Part shown: positions 6,740-15,801 of the stretch, piece after piece | Position numbering within the stretch: position 1 is the first letter of the stretch | Layout: the number at the start of each line of letters is the position of its first letter | Assembly: GCA_003153055.1 (NCBI GenBank) | Contig: PMBV01000198.1 | Coordinates: 12,688 to 35,794, forward strand | Length of the DNA: 23,107 nt | Origin: Myxococcales bacterium | GTDB lineage: Bacteria; Myxococcota; Myxococcia; Myxococcales; Myxococcaceae | Direction of reading: 5' to 3' | Translations under genes and position numbers: made by a program | Notes under the pieces: generated by a model | Told to the model about the DNA's origin: nothing | Seen by the model: only the letters and a program-made list of their open reading frames with translations | Databases searched by the model: none

Positions 6740-9594
6740 GCGACGACCACTCGACCAAGACCGCCCTGGCCGCGGGCGCTGAGTACCTGGTGGATTTCAC
6801 CGCGTACCCACTCATCTCCCTCGACGTCGACCTCTCCGGGGAACCGCGGTGGAAGACGGAGAAGAAGGACGGCAAGTTCTCCCGGCGATGGCTCACCCTG
6901 GAGGTTGCCGGCACAGGCCAGCACATCCCCGACACATTGGCCTGCCAAGTCGTCTGCCGGCTCTCGGAGCGACAACTCATGGGCAAGCCGACGGCTCCAC
7001 TCCCGGGGCCGTACGAGTGCGGGCCTTTCGACCTCAAGAAGGACGGTGAGACCTGGAAGCTCGGCGCCGACATCGACGCGGTCGAGGCGGGGCTGCTGGG
7101 CAAAGGAACCATCCAGTTCTCCCTCAAGCCGGCCATGCCGCATGCGCCCGAGTTCGCCATCAAGAAGAAGCTCGCCTTCGACGTCCCCTTTGACGTCCAG
7201 TGCGAAGGTCTGGCTGCGTCCGCCACTATCGGCGAACCGGTGGGCCTCAACCCCAACGTCACCAAGGACCTCCGAGACCTCGACGGCTTCCTGCTCCGGC
7301 TCCAGTTCGTCGAGACCAAGGGAGTCGGCGAGGCTCAGGCCGACGAGAAGGTGCTCGACACCTTCTTGTGGGACCCGGCGGTGCTGACGAACCGGGAGCT
7401 CGACCGGCGCACCTGGCGTGTGGGAACCGAATACCACGGCCCTTCGGGAGACCTCGCCGGCTTCCGGAGCCTCTCGTGCTACCGGCCCAACGAGCAAGGA
7501 GACTACGAGTGCGGCGCTCGCCTCGCGCTCTCTCTCGATGCAGGGGCGAGCTTCGTCCCCGTCGAGGCCTTGGCCTTCGCGGTGAAGCGGCCGGCGCTGA
7601 GCGGCTTCTCGGTCGAGATGCGCAGCCTCGAAGGCGAGGCCCTGAAGGCGGCGGTCATCGAGTCGGTCCCAGCCCAGGCCCGCCACAAGCTCGTTGCCAC
7701 CGGGGCCGTGTCGAACCTCAACGCTCAAGACCTTGGGTGGGCACTGCGGGTCAGCTTCTGGGGCGCGCGACCCGCCGAGTCGGTCGACCGCGTGGCCGGC
7801 CCCCAAGCCAAGAGCGCCCGAAAGGCCACCGCGCCGGCCGCTCAGGTCCTCATGGCTGAGCCCCTCTCGACCACGACCGTGGTGCCCATCAAGGCGAACG
7901 GCTCCTTCGAGGCGAGCGTCTCCCTCGCCCGCATCCCCCACGAGGAGCTGAAGCTGGTGTGCTCGTACCCGTCGTACATCGCGACGCTGGCGGTGGACCC
8001 GCGGACCACGGCGACCGATCAACCAGTGCCCATCGTCGAGGTGATGCAGGTCGACCCCAAGCGCTTCCTCCTCGTCGATCCCGACGAGCTCCTCGAGCAA
8101 CGCAGCGGTGAGAAGGCGGCCCGCCTCGCCGCGCTCCCAATGGCCGAGGCGACCTCCGAGCTCCCCCAGCCGGCGCCGGACCTCCGGTGCGTGCCGCACC
8201 TGGCCGCCCTCTTCCCCGCGATGCACGGAGAGTCGCTCACCTTCGAGCTACACCTCTCGGGCAACTCGGAGTTCTGGAAGAAGCAGCGGCTCCAGTTGGT
8301 GGTGCGCCCCGGTGGAAGCCCGCCCGACGCCAGCGCGGTGAGCGAGGTGGCGCTCGCCATGGAGACACCGAAGGGCCGGCCCCACGTGCGCTCGGGGAAG
8401 ATCGAGATGGCCAAGGCGCTGGACGTGTCGAAGTCGGGCAACCCCGCGGGGTGGATCTCCGTGTGCGCCGAGAAGCTCGGCGACGACCCGCAGCGCCTGG
8501 GGCTCGAGTTCTGCTGCGTCCCCTCCTTGGGCACCCCCCACGCGCTCGAGCGGCAGGACGGTACGTGGCGCCTGGTCTGCGATGCCCACGCCTTCCCCAG
8601 CCTGGGTGACGGCAAGAAACAAAGCAACCAGACCTCGCGCTTCTTCTTCTCAGAGGAGCTCAAGGCCAAGGGCTTGGGCACACGCTATGACATGCGACTT
8701 CCGGCGGAGATCGCCTACGACTTCCGCTCCGGCGCCGAGGGGCTCGCGTCGGCCTTCGGGCAGCTCTCCGCCACCTTGAAGAACGCGCGGTGGCTCGCTG
8801 AGGCCAAAGGGCGCATCTCACTCTGTGTGGAGGGGCCTCGGCCCGACGGGAAGGTGTACGGGTTCCAGGTCGGCGCCCGCTCAACCCTCCTCAAGGACAA
8901 CCCACCGCAGGAGTACACACATGTGTTGCCTTATGGAAGGCGTGTCTCGCCAGCGTTTCGACACAAGGTCATCGAGATCGCGCGTATGCTCACCGAGGTG
9001 GCCGGCAAGGGCGAGGCGACCGAGGACGTCGCCGACTCCCTGATGATTGTGATGGGGCTGGAGACGCAGGGTTCCTTCCTGCCGACAGTCCTCTGCCCCC
9101 CGACGGGTGCGCTGGGACTGGTGCAGTTCGTGGTGGACGGAGACAAGAAGATTACCGAGTTGACGGGAGAAGCGCCGGCCGACGACCGAGTGGGACACAA
9201 GGTCCAGTCGCTCATCGATCAAGGGATCAAAGACCCCTCGTCACGCATCGAGGCGTACCGGAAGGAGCTGGCCTCGATGACCGCCGAGGAGCAGCTCGAG
9301 CCGGCCAAGAACTATCTCCACTCGATGGTCGCGGCCCACAAACCGAAGGGCCTGGTCGAGTATTACCTGTGCGTCTTCCTCCCGACGGCCGTGTCCACCC
9401 CGACCGGCGTCCCCTTCCCTGCGAAGTACGTGAGCGGCAATCCGTTCCTGGCGGCGGGGGGGCAGATCACGAGAGAGAGCGTAGCCGCCGCGCTGGAGAA
9501 GAAGAGATCGGAGGGGACGAACCACGCGGCAGACGTGGATGACCCGCGAACCGTGCCTTCGACCGAGGCCGTAACCACGTACCATCCCCAGTGA
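6736..9594 (+). CDS. Large protein with C-terminal lysozyme/transglycosylase-like domain
   Basis: The product is 952 residues with no signal peptide. Residues about 1-720 are beta-strand-rich and unrecognised, with several W/F-K-K and R-L-x-L-x-V segments that recall the tail of the preceding protein. From about residue 745 the sequence follows the plan of SLT/lysozyme-like domains in phage and T6SS-associated proteins. It runs V-S-P-A-F-R-H-K-V-I-E-I-A-R-M-L, then M-G-L-E-T-Q-G-S-F-L-P-T with the probable catalytic Glu (E776), then G-A-L-G-L-V-Q-F. After these come M-T-A-E-E-Q-L-E-P-A-K-N-Y-L, an L-P-T-A-V stretch, and a final G-N-P-F-L-A-A-G-G-Q-I-T-R-E-S-V-A segment resembling the EF-hand-like end of that family. 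The predicted reaction is cleavage of the N-acetylmuramyl glycan backbone. It starts by ATGA overlap with the 1515-residue gene. Together the two would attack both peptide and glycan parts of peptidoglycan. No transport signal is seen, so export by a specialised system or release on lysis is inferred. Confidence 0.87.
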   Translation: MSDDHSTKTALAAGAEYLVDFTAYPLISLDVDLSGEPRWKTEKKDGKFSRRWLTLEVAGTGQHIPDTLACQVVCRLSERQLMGKPTAPLPGPYECGPFDLKKDGETWKLGADIDAVEAGLLGKGTIQFSLKPAMPHAPEFAIKKKLAFDVPFDVQCEGLAASATIGEPVGLNPNVTKDLRDLDGFLLRLQFVETKGVGEAQADEKVLDTFLWDPAVLTNRELDRRTWRVGTEYHGPSGDLAGFRSLSCYRPNEQGDYECGARLALSLDAGASFVPVEALAFAVKRPALSGFSVEMRSLEGEALKAAVIESVPAQARHKLVATGAVSNLNAQDLGWALRVSFWGARPAESVDRVAGPQAKSARKATAPAAQVLMAEPLSTTTVVPIKANGSFEASVSLARIPHEELKLVCSYPSYIATLAVDPRTTATDQPVPIVEVMQVDPKRFLLVDPDELLEQRSGEKAARLAALPMAEATSELPQPAPDLRCVPHLAALFPAMHGESLTFELHLSGNSEFWKKQRLQLVVRPGGSPPDASAVSEVALAMETPKGRPHVRSGKIEMAKALDVSKSGNPAGWISVCAEKLGDDPQRLGLEFCCVPSLGTPHALERQDGTWRLVCDAHAFPSLGDGKKQSNQTSRFFFSEELKAKGLGTRYDMRLPAEIAYDFRSGAEGLASAFGQLSATLKNARWLAEAKGRISLCVEGPRPDGKVYGFQVGARSTLLKDNPPQEYTHVLPYGRRVSPAFRHKVIEIARMLTEVAGKGEATEDVADSLMIVMGLETQGSFLPTVLCPPTGALGLVQFVVDGDKKITELTGEAPADDRVGHKVQSLIDQGIKDPSSRIEAYRKELASMTAEEQLEPAKNYLHSMVAAHKPKGLVEYYLCVFLPTAVSTPTGVPFPAKYVSGNPFLAAGGQITRESVAAALEKKRSEGTNHAADVDDPRTVPSTEAVTTYHPQ

Positions 9595-9796
9595 GGTGAA
9601 CGAGCCTCACCCTCGGTGAATGTCGGCGAACCGGTGCGACCCTGCGTCCGGTCATCACCCGCCCCCACCGCGACGTTTTCAGAGTCGCCCTGGCCCAACC
9701 CGGTTACTGCACAAGGGAGGCGGTTCCGGGCAAGGCGCAGGCGCGGCGTCGCGCCTCGGGGGGTTCACAATCCAAACGAACTCGACATCGAGCACC
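9595..9796 (+). other. Intergenic leader between the hydrolase operon and the lipoprotein gene
   Basis: About 200 bases without a convincing gene. The frame of the following lipoprotein is open back to ATG 9620, but residues encoded there are Pro/Arg/Gly-rich and unlike a signal peptide, so I treat it as leader. GGCGCG-GCGT-CGCGCC at 9740-9755 can form a perfect 6-bp stem with a 4-base loop. No T-tract follows, so it is not a normal intrinsic terminator and may simply be a leader structure. GTGAGG (9591-9596) and CCTCAC (9605-9610) form another weak hairpin at the end of the upstream gene. I see no convincing sigma-70-type promoter. Confidence 0.4.
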
Positions 9797-12700
9797 GTGA
9801 TTGTCCTTGCTCCCGGGTCTGCGAAGCGTGGCGCGTTTGCCCCCCTGCGGCTGCTGCTGGCCATCACCCTCGCTGCGGGAGTCGCTGGCTGCCGCGACCG
9901 CTCGAGTAGCGCGCCGCAGCCAACCCGGGTGACGCCTCAGTGGGGCTACGAGGCGATTGCCGTCTCCGTCGTCATCGCCGGAGAGGGGCTGGTCCCCCAG
10001 GTCGACACAGACTTCTCCCTGAGCTCCGCGAGCACGGTCGACACCCGGTTCTCGGTGACCCTGGGCGACCACGCCCTTGAAGCTGTGGTCCTCCAGCCCG
10101 ACGGCACCTTGAGCGCCGTGGTCCCGCCCACTGTCCCGGTCGGCGCTTTCTCTCTCACCGTGGTGGATCCGACCGGTCGCCGCGGCACCCTCGAGGGTGC
10201 CTTTCGCGTGGTGGCTGCCGGCGACGCCGAGGCAGCGGTGGCCGGGTTCCGCTTCGAGGCCATCCCCGAGGAGGAGTCGGGGACGCCCTTCTCGGTGACC
10301 ATCAGCGCCATCGATGGGACCGGCGCGGTGGTGCCTGACTTCAACGGGACCGCCACCCTGACCGACCGCACCGGCACCGCGCGACCCACCACCGTGGGCG
10401 CGTTCACGAAGGGCCGCTGGACGGGCTCGGTGGAGGTAGAGACCCCGGTGGATGCCGACGAGCTCACCGCCCGGGGTCCCTCGGGCCAGACTGGTATCTC
10501 TCCGCTCTTCAGGGTGAGGCCGCGGCCACCGAAGGCGGTGGTGTTTGCGAGCCCCCCGCGCACCGCGGTGGCCGGAGCCTGCTCCGAGCCGGTGACGCTC
10601 CAACTCGTCGACGACCTCGGAACGGCCCGCGCCGCCGACGTTGGGCTCGCGCTCACTCTGGCCCCCAGCAGCCCCGTGGGCTTCTCGCTGTTCGCCGACG
10701 ACGTCTGCACGACCCCACTCGTCTCGCCGAGCATCGCCGCGGGCACGTCGAGCGCCACGGTGCGGTTTCGCGCCACCCGGGCCGGTCCAGTGGTGCTCTT
10801 CGCCTCGGCGGTTGGCCTGCCGATGGTGACCCAGCTCGAACAGGTGGCCCCCGGGCCGCCGGCCACCCTCTCCTTCACCTCGCCCGACCAGGTCCTCAAC
10901 GCCGGCACCTGCTCCCGCCGCGCCACGGTGGACATCCTCGATGCCTACGGGAACCGCTCGCCCATGCCGGCCGCGGCGGTTGCCTCCGTCTCGGTGGACC
11001 CGCCCTTGGGCTTCCTCGTGGCCACCGACGCCGCGTGCGGGTCGGCCAGTGACACCGTGGCGGTGGCAGCCGGAGACACCGAGTTGGCCTTCTGGTTCGC
11101 CGGCACCGTCGCCACCACCGAGCACCTCACCGTCTCGCTGCCCGGGCTGGCCTCGGCCACCCAAGACGCGCGCATCATCCCCGAGGGCTTCGCCACCCAG
11201 CTCGTCTTCGTCACCGCTGTCCAGACAGTGAAGGCCGGCGACTGCTCCGGGACCGTGAGCATCCAGACCCAGGACTCACATGGGAACGCGGTACCGAACA
11301 TCGGCGGAGTGCAGGTCGCGCTGGCGGCCGCTCCCTCGGTGGGCTTCGCGCTCTTCTCGGACTCGGCCTGCTCGGTCCCGGTGAGCGCCGTCGTCATCGG
11401 CGCCCAGCGGTCGACCGAGAACGTCTACTTCTCCGGCACCCTGGCGGGCGTCGTCACCGTCGGGGCGAGCGCCACCGGCCTGATGCCCACCTCGCAACTC
11501 GAAACCATCGTCGCCGCCGCGCCGGCCCGCCTGACCATCACCAGCCCGCCGCAGACGCAGCCAGCGGGAGCGTGCTCGACGCCGGTGCGCTTCGAGCTCA
11601 GAGACCAGTTCGGCAACTTGGCGCCAGCGACCGCCGCGTTGAGCGTCGAGCTCTCGGCCTCGCCACCAGCCGGCTTCGCCTTCTCCCCATCGGGGACCTG
11701 TGCCGGAGCGGCGACGAGTGTCCCGGTGCCGGTCGGAGCGGCCAGCGGCAGCTTCGTCTTCGCCGGCCTGGCGTCCGCTTCGGTGGTGGTCACCGTCTCT
11801 TCCGCGGGCCTCGTCGGCGACACCCAGACCGAGGTGATTCAGGCGGGGCCCCCGGCCAGGCTCGTCTTCACCTCCCCGCCGCAGGACGTGGCCGCCGGTG
11901 CCTGCTCCGGCGCCGCCACCCTCGAGCTCGAAGACGCCGCCGGGAACCCTTCGGGCCAGGCCACCGACCTCACCGTGGCCCTGACGGCGAACCCACCGAC
12001 GCTCTCGCTCTTCACCGACGCCGCCTGTTCCAAGCCCGTCTCCTCGTTGACCCTCGCCGCTGGCGACACCGCGACGGCCTTCTTCTTCCTCGGGAACGTG
12101 GTCGGCCAGGCCATCGTCACCGCCGCGACCGGTGGCCTCTACCCGGAGGCTCAGCAGACCGAGACCGTCCACGCCGGCGCACCGGCAGTCATCACCTTCA
12201 TCACCGCCGCCCAGACGGTGACCTCGGGAGCGTGCTCCTCGGCGCTCACGGTCGAGGCACGCGACGCCAAGGGGAATCCCGCCAACGGCTCCGCTGACGT
12301 GCCCGTCACCCTGAGCGCGTCGACGGGTGGAGTGACATTCTACGGCAACGCCGCCTGTTCCACGCCTCAAGGCAACGTGCCCATCGGCCGGGGCAGCTCC
12401 CGAGCGAGCTTCCATTTCCGCGCCACCCAGGCCGGCACCGCCACGCTGACCGCCAGCACCGCCACCCTGGGCGACGCCAGCCAGAGTCAGACGGTGACGC
12501 CGCTGCCCGCTGCCCAGGTCGTCTTCGTCACCCCACCCCGGTCAGCCACGGTGGGGAGCTGCTCCGGTGCCCTGACGCTGGAGAGCCGGGATTCGGCGGG
12601 CAACGTCTCGCCAGTCGCCACGACGACGACGGTGGCGCTGTCCGCCTCGCCGTCGAGCGGCTTCGGCTTCTTCTCTGACGCCACCTGCGCCACCGGCGTG

Positions 12701-15700
12701 AGCTCGGTCCCGATCGCGGCGGGCGTCGCCTCGGCCACCTTCTATGTCAACGGCACGGTGCCTGGCTCGGTGTCCGTCACCGCCACTCCGGCGGGCCTGC
12801 CCATGGCCACCCAGACCGAGCTCGTCCTCCCGGCCGCGGCGCCCACCCAGCTCGTCTTCACCTCCGCTCCCCAGTCGGTGACGGCCGGAGCCTGTTCCGG
12901 CGCCGCGACGCTGGAGACCCGCGACTCCTTCGGGAACCCTCAGGGTGTCAGCGCCGCGACGACGGTGGCGCTGTCCGCCGCGCCGACCACCGGGCTCGGC
13001 TTCTTCACCGACTCGCAGTGCACCTCGCCCACCGCGAGCCTCGCCATGGCCACGGGAGTCAGCACGGCGACCTTCTACTTTAGAGACACCGCCGCCGGTG
13101 CCGTGGCGCTCACCGCCTCATCCACCGGCTTCAACGCGGCCCATCAGACCCAGACCATCGCCCCGGCGACGCCCGACCACCTCGTCTTCCTCTCGGCCAC
13201 GCAGCACTTGGTGGCCAATGCCTGCTCGGCGGTGGTGACGCTGCAGAGCCAGGACGCCTACGGGAACCCGTCAGCCCCCAACGGCCCCAAGCATGTCGCC
13301 ATGAGCGCTGCTCCGGCCGGCGGAACGACCTTCTTCGCCGGCCCGGCTTGCGGCTCGTCGGTCACCAGCGTCACCCTGGCCGCGGGGACGACGACGGTCT
13401 CCTTCGTCTTCAGCGCCACCGTCGCAGGCTCCCTCACGCTCACTGCGTCGGTCGGCGGCTGGCCAGACGCGAGCCAGGTCGAGACCATCGACCCCGCTGC
13501 GCCGAACCGGCTGGTCTTCTTCACCGCGCCGCTCACCGTGGCGGCCGGAGCCTGCTCGTCCGCTGTGGTGGTGCATACCGTAGACCCCTACGGGAACACC
13601 GCGCCGGTGGCGGCCCTCACCACGGTCAACCTCGCGGCCTCACCGGCCAGCGGATTCCAGTTCTCGACCGTCGCTGGCTGCGGAGCCGCCGTGACGTCAG
13701 TGCCCATCGCCACCGGCAGCAGCTCGGGCACGCTGTACTTCAGGGGGACCGTCGCCGGAGCCGTCACCGTCACCGCCAGCGCGACGGGGATGACCTCGGC
13801 GTCCCAGTTGGAGACGATCACCGCGGCGCCGGCCGACCGCTTGGTGTTCACCACCCTCGCGCGCACCGTGAGCGCCGGAGTGTGCGCACCGGTGCTCACC
13901 GTGCAGAGCCGGGACCCCTACGGCAACCCCGCTCCCGCCGCCGCCAGCACGCCGGTGGGCCTGGTCGCCTCCCCAGCCACGGGCTTCACGTTCTTCCTCG
14001 ACGCAGCCTGCAACTCGGCCGGCAGCCCGACTCTCTCTGCTGGAGCGAGCGCCGCGAGCTTCTATTTCCGCGGCACCGTGGCCGGGTCGGTGACGGTGAC
14101 CGCCACGGCCAGCACCTGGACCCCCGCGCCCCAGAGCGAGGTGATCGTCGCTGGCGCGGCCGCCTCGCTGGTGTGGGACCCCATCACCTCACCCCAGGCG
14201 ATGGGCAGCCCCTCGGGAGTGCGCGTGGTGGCACAGGATGCCTACGGCAATACCGCTCCCACCTTCGTCGGGACCGCGGTGCTCTCCATCGCTCCCGGCA
14301 GCACCGTGCAGTGCAGCACGTCGTGCACCAACAGCACCACCACCGGTGCCTTCGCCTCGGGCATCTGGTCCGGCAGCGTCACCTTCGGCGCCCCGTCGGG
14401 CACTGGCCGCACCCTCACCGCGACCTCGGGGGCGCTGACTGGCACCTCCAACGCCTTCGACCTGAGCAACTACCCGGCGCGCAGCCCTCCGGTGGCGCGC
14501 TTCACTCGGACCCCGGCGGTGGTCGCTCCCAACGCCACCGTCACGTTCGACGCGTCGAGCTCGACGGACTATCAGACGGCCACCGCCAACCTCCAGGTGA
14601 GCTGGGACTTCTCTGGAGTCGCTGCCAGCGCCCCACCGTGGACACCGTGGACCACGAGCAAGACGACCACGACGAGCTACGCCACGGCCGGAGTGTATTC
14701 GCCGCGGCTGGCGGTGCGCGACGCCGACGGGGACATCGGGTACGCCACGCTGCCGGTGGAGGTCATCACCGCTGCCAATACCTGCATCGTCACCACCAAC
14801 TCCATGGCCGACGACGGGGCGACCAGCTGCACCGCGGTCGGGCCCGACGGCCGGCTCTCGCTCGTCGAGGCGCTGCGGGTGACGGGAACCATGCCCGGTC
14901 GGCAGGCCATCACCTTCAGCGGTCCGATGACCATCACCGGCGGGTCCACGCTCACCATGCGGGACGTGGACGTCATCGCGCCCAGCGGGGTGCTGCTGAA
15001 CACCCTCACCTTCGAGGTCGCCAACGGGACTTCGTCGCAGCTCTCCGGGGTCGAGATGTTTGGACAGACGAGCCCGCTGGTCGTGCGGAATGGTGGCACC
15101 TTGGTGGTGACCGACGCCTACCTCCACGACATGATTGGAATCTCCCTGGAGGCGGGAGCCGCCGGTCAGGTCATCCGCACCCGCATGACTGGCTGCACCT
15201 TGGCGTGCGTGAGCCAGAACGACACCGGCTCGTCACCGCTCCTCGTTCGCTCTTCGACCTTCTCGGACTCGGCCCACCCAGGGGTGTTCATGATTGCAGG
15301 GAACGGGGCCAGCTCGGTCCTCGACGCCTACGGCAACGTGTTCGTCCGCATGGCCATCGGCATCCTGAGCTGGGCGGCGGCCCCGGTGAGCATCAGGAAC
15401 AACACTTTCCACGGCAACACGCTGGGCCTGTCCTTCGGCTCGGGGACAAACCAAGACGTGCGCAACAACGCCTTCACCAGCAACACGAACTCGGCCTCGT
15501 GCGGGTCGGCCACGTTCGCCTTCAGGGACCGGCAGGTTCTGTATGGGAATACCTCCGACGGGTGCCTCACGGCCGGTACCAACACGCTCACCGGAGACCC
15601 GCTCTACCAGTTCCTCTCCGGCGACGATTTCCGGCTGCAGCAGAGCAGCCCGGCGGTCGACAGCGCCAGCAGCCTGGGGCTCGACCTCAACGACTCGGCG

Positions 15701-15754
15701 CCCGGGCTGTACTTCGGCGCTGGCCCAGACCGCGGCGGCCGGGAGACTTGGTAG
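9797..15754 (+). CDS. Giant Ig-repeat surface lipoprotein with PKD-like and beta-helix C-terminal domains
   Basis: From GTG 9797 the product is 1985 residues. K10/R11, a hydrophobic stretch and V-A-G-C (C32) form a lipoprotein signal, so it should be lipid-anchored, probably in the outer membrane. The GTG start is chosen because the signal peptide then has normal length; its ribosome site is weak, and the frame is also open from ATG 9620. Domains in order: IPT/TIG-like (about 42-135); an Ig/filamin-like domain (about 140-243); eleven 110-residue Ig-like repeats (about 244-1453), each with A-G-x-C-S and D-x-x-C cysteines and a D-x-x-G-N motif; a related twelfth domain (about 1454-1564); a PKD-like domain (about 1565-1663, F-D-A-S-S-S and Y-x-x-x-G-x-Y); and a parallel beta-helix (about 1664-1985) starting with a CSLREA-like G-R-L-S-L-V-E-A-L-R and containing R-N-N-T-F-H-G-N rungs. 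Family knowledge suggests adhesion or surface-stalk roles, with the helix as a possible carbohydrate-binding or lyase-fold tip. No catalytic residues can be assigned. Confidence 0.88.
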   Translation: MIVLAPGSAKRGAFAPLRLLLAITLAAGVAGCRDRSSSAPQPTRVTPQWGYEAIAVSVVIAGEGLVPQVDTDFSLSSASTVDTRFSVTLGDHALEAVVLQPDGTLSAVVPPTVPVGAFSLTVVDPTGRRGTLEGAFRVVAAGDAEAAVAGFRFEAIPEEESGTPFSVTISAIDGTGAVVPDFNGTATLTDRTGTARPTTVGAFTKGRWTGSVEVETPVDADELTARGPSGQTGISPLFRVRPRPPKAVVFASPPRTAVAGACSEPVTLQLVDDLGTARAADVGLALTLAPSSPVGFSLFADDVCTTPLVSPSIAAGTSSATVRFRATRAGPVVLFASAVGLPMVTQLEQVAPGPPATLSFTSPDQVLNAGTCSRRATVDILDAYGNRSPMPAAAVASVSVDPPLGFLVATDAACGSASDTVAVAAGDTELAFWFAGTVATTEHLTVSLPGLASATQDARIIPEGFATQLVFVTAVQTVKAGDCSGTVSIQTQDSHGNAVPNIGGVQVALAAAPSVGFALFSDSACSVPVSAVVIGAQRSTENVYFSGTLAGVVTVGASATGLMPTSQLETIVAAAPARLTITSPPQTQPAGACSTPVRFELRDQFGNLAPATAALSVELSASPPAGFAFSPSGTCAGAATSVPVPVGAASGSFVFAGLASASVVVTVSSAGLVGDTQTEVIQAGPPARLVFTSPPQDVAAGACSGAATLELEDAAGNPSGQATDLTVALTANPPTLSLFTDAACSKPVSSLTLAAGDTATAFFFLGNVVGQAIVTAATGGLYPEAQQTETVHAGAPAVITFITAAQTVTSGACSSALTVEARDAKGNPANGSADVPVTLSASTGGVTFYGNAACSTPQGNVPIGRGSSRASFHFRATQAGTATLTASTATLGDASQSQTVTPLPAAQVVFVTPPRSATVGSCSGALTLESRDSAGNVSPVATTTTVALSASPSSGFGFFSDATCATGVSSVPIAAGVASATFYVNGTVPGSVSVTATPAGLPMATQTELVLPAAAPTQLVFTSAPQSVTAGACSGAATLETRDSFGNPQGVSAATTVALSAAPTTGLGFFTDSQCTSPTASLAMATGVSTATFYFRDTAAGAVALTASSTGFNAAHQTQTIAPATPDHLVFLSATQHLVANACSAVVTLQSQDAYGNPSAPNGPKHVAMSAAPAGGTTFFAGPACGSSVTSVTLAAGTTTVSFVFSATVAGSLTLTASVGGWPDASQVETIDPAAPNRLVFFTAPLTVAAGACSSAVVVHTVDPYGNTAPVAALTTVNLAASPASGFQFSTVAGCGAAVTSVPIATGSSSGTLYFRGTVAGAVTVTASATGMTSASQLETITAAPADRLVFTTLARTVSAGVCAPVLTVQSRDPYGNPAPAAASTPVGLVASPATGFTFFLDAACNSAGSPTLSAGASAASFYFRGTVAGSVTVTATASTWTPAPQSEVIVAGAAASLVWDPITSPQAMGSPSGVRVVAQDAYGNTAPTFVGTAVLSIAPGSTVQCSTSCTNSTTTGAFASGIWSGSVTFGAPSGTGRTLTATSGALTGTSNAFDLSNYPARSPPVARFTRTPAVVAPNATVTFDASSSTDYQTATANLQVSWDFSGVAASAPPWTPWTTSKTTTTSYATAGVYSPRLAVRDADGDIGYATLPVEVITAANTCIVTTNSMADDGATSCTAVGPDGRLSLVEALRVTGTMPGRQAITFSGPMTITGGSTLTMRDVDVIAPSGVLLNTLTFEVANGTSSQLSGVEMFGQTSPLVVRNGGTLVVTDAYLHDMIGISLEAGAAGQVIRTRMTGCTLACVSQNDTGSSPLLVRSSTFSDSAHPGVFMIAGNGASSVLDAYGNVFVRMAIGILSWAAAPVSIRNNTFHGNTLGLSFGSGTNQDVRNNAFTSNTNSASCGSATFAFRDRQVLYGNTSDGCLTAGTNTLTGDPLYQFLSGDDFRLQQSSPAVDSASSLGLDLNDSAPGLYFGAGPDRGGRETW
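10526..14155 (+). repeat. Eleven tandem ~330-bp coding repeats (Ig-like modules)
   Basis: Within the lipoprotein gene, the first conserved cysteine codon falls at 10580, 10910, 11243, 11573, 11903, 12233, 12560, 12893, 13223, 13553 and 13883. Spacings are 330, 333, 330, 330, 330, 330, 327, 333, 330, 330 and so nearly constant. The shared protein pattern is L-V-F-x(3)-P/A-x-x-V-x-A-G-A-C-S, D-x-x-G-N-P, G-F-x-F-F-x-D-x-x-C, then A-x-F-Y-F-x-G-x-x-A-G and S-Q-x-E-T-I. The repeats have diverged in sequence but kept their length. Confidence 0.9.
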
Positions 15755-15801
15755 CGCCACGGCCTGAGCTCGCGGCTCGGGGCCCGAGGAAAGGCATCGA
15801 C

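Noticed and set aside
2192..9594. Assignment of the hydrolase operon to a type VI secretion or contractile injection cluster
   Set aside because: No VgrG, PAAR, Hcp, sheath or ATPase genes are in the window; the domain resemblance alone does not show the delivery route.
9591..9610. Hairpin GTGAGG/CCTCAC as a terminator of the hydrolase operon
   Set aside because: Only 6 bp of stem and no following T-tract.
9620..9796. N-terminal extension of the lipoprotein from ATG 9620
   Set aside because: It would put about 59 charged and Pro-rich residues before the lipoprotein signal peptide, which is not compatible with normal export.
15776..15788. Palindrome CTCGGGGCCCGAG after the lipoprotein stop as terminator
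   Set aside because: Loop would be too small for the full stem and there is no T-rich tract; common by chance in GC-rich DNA.
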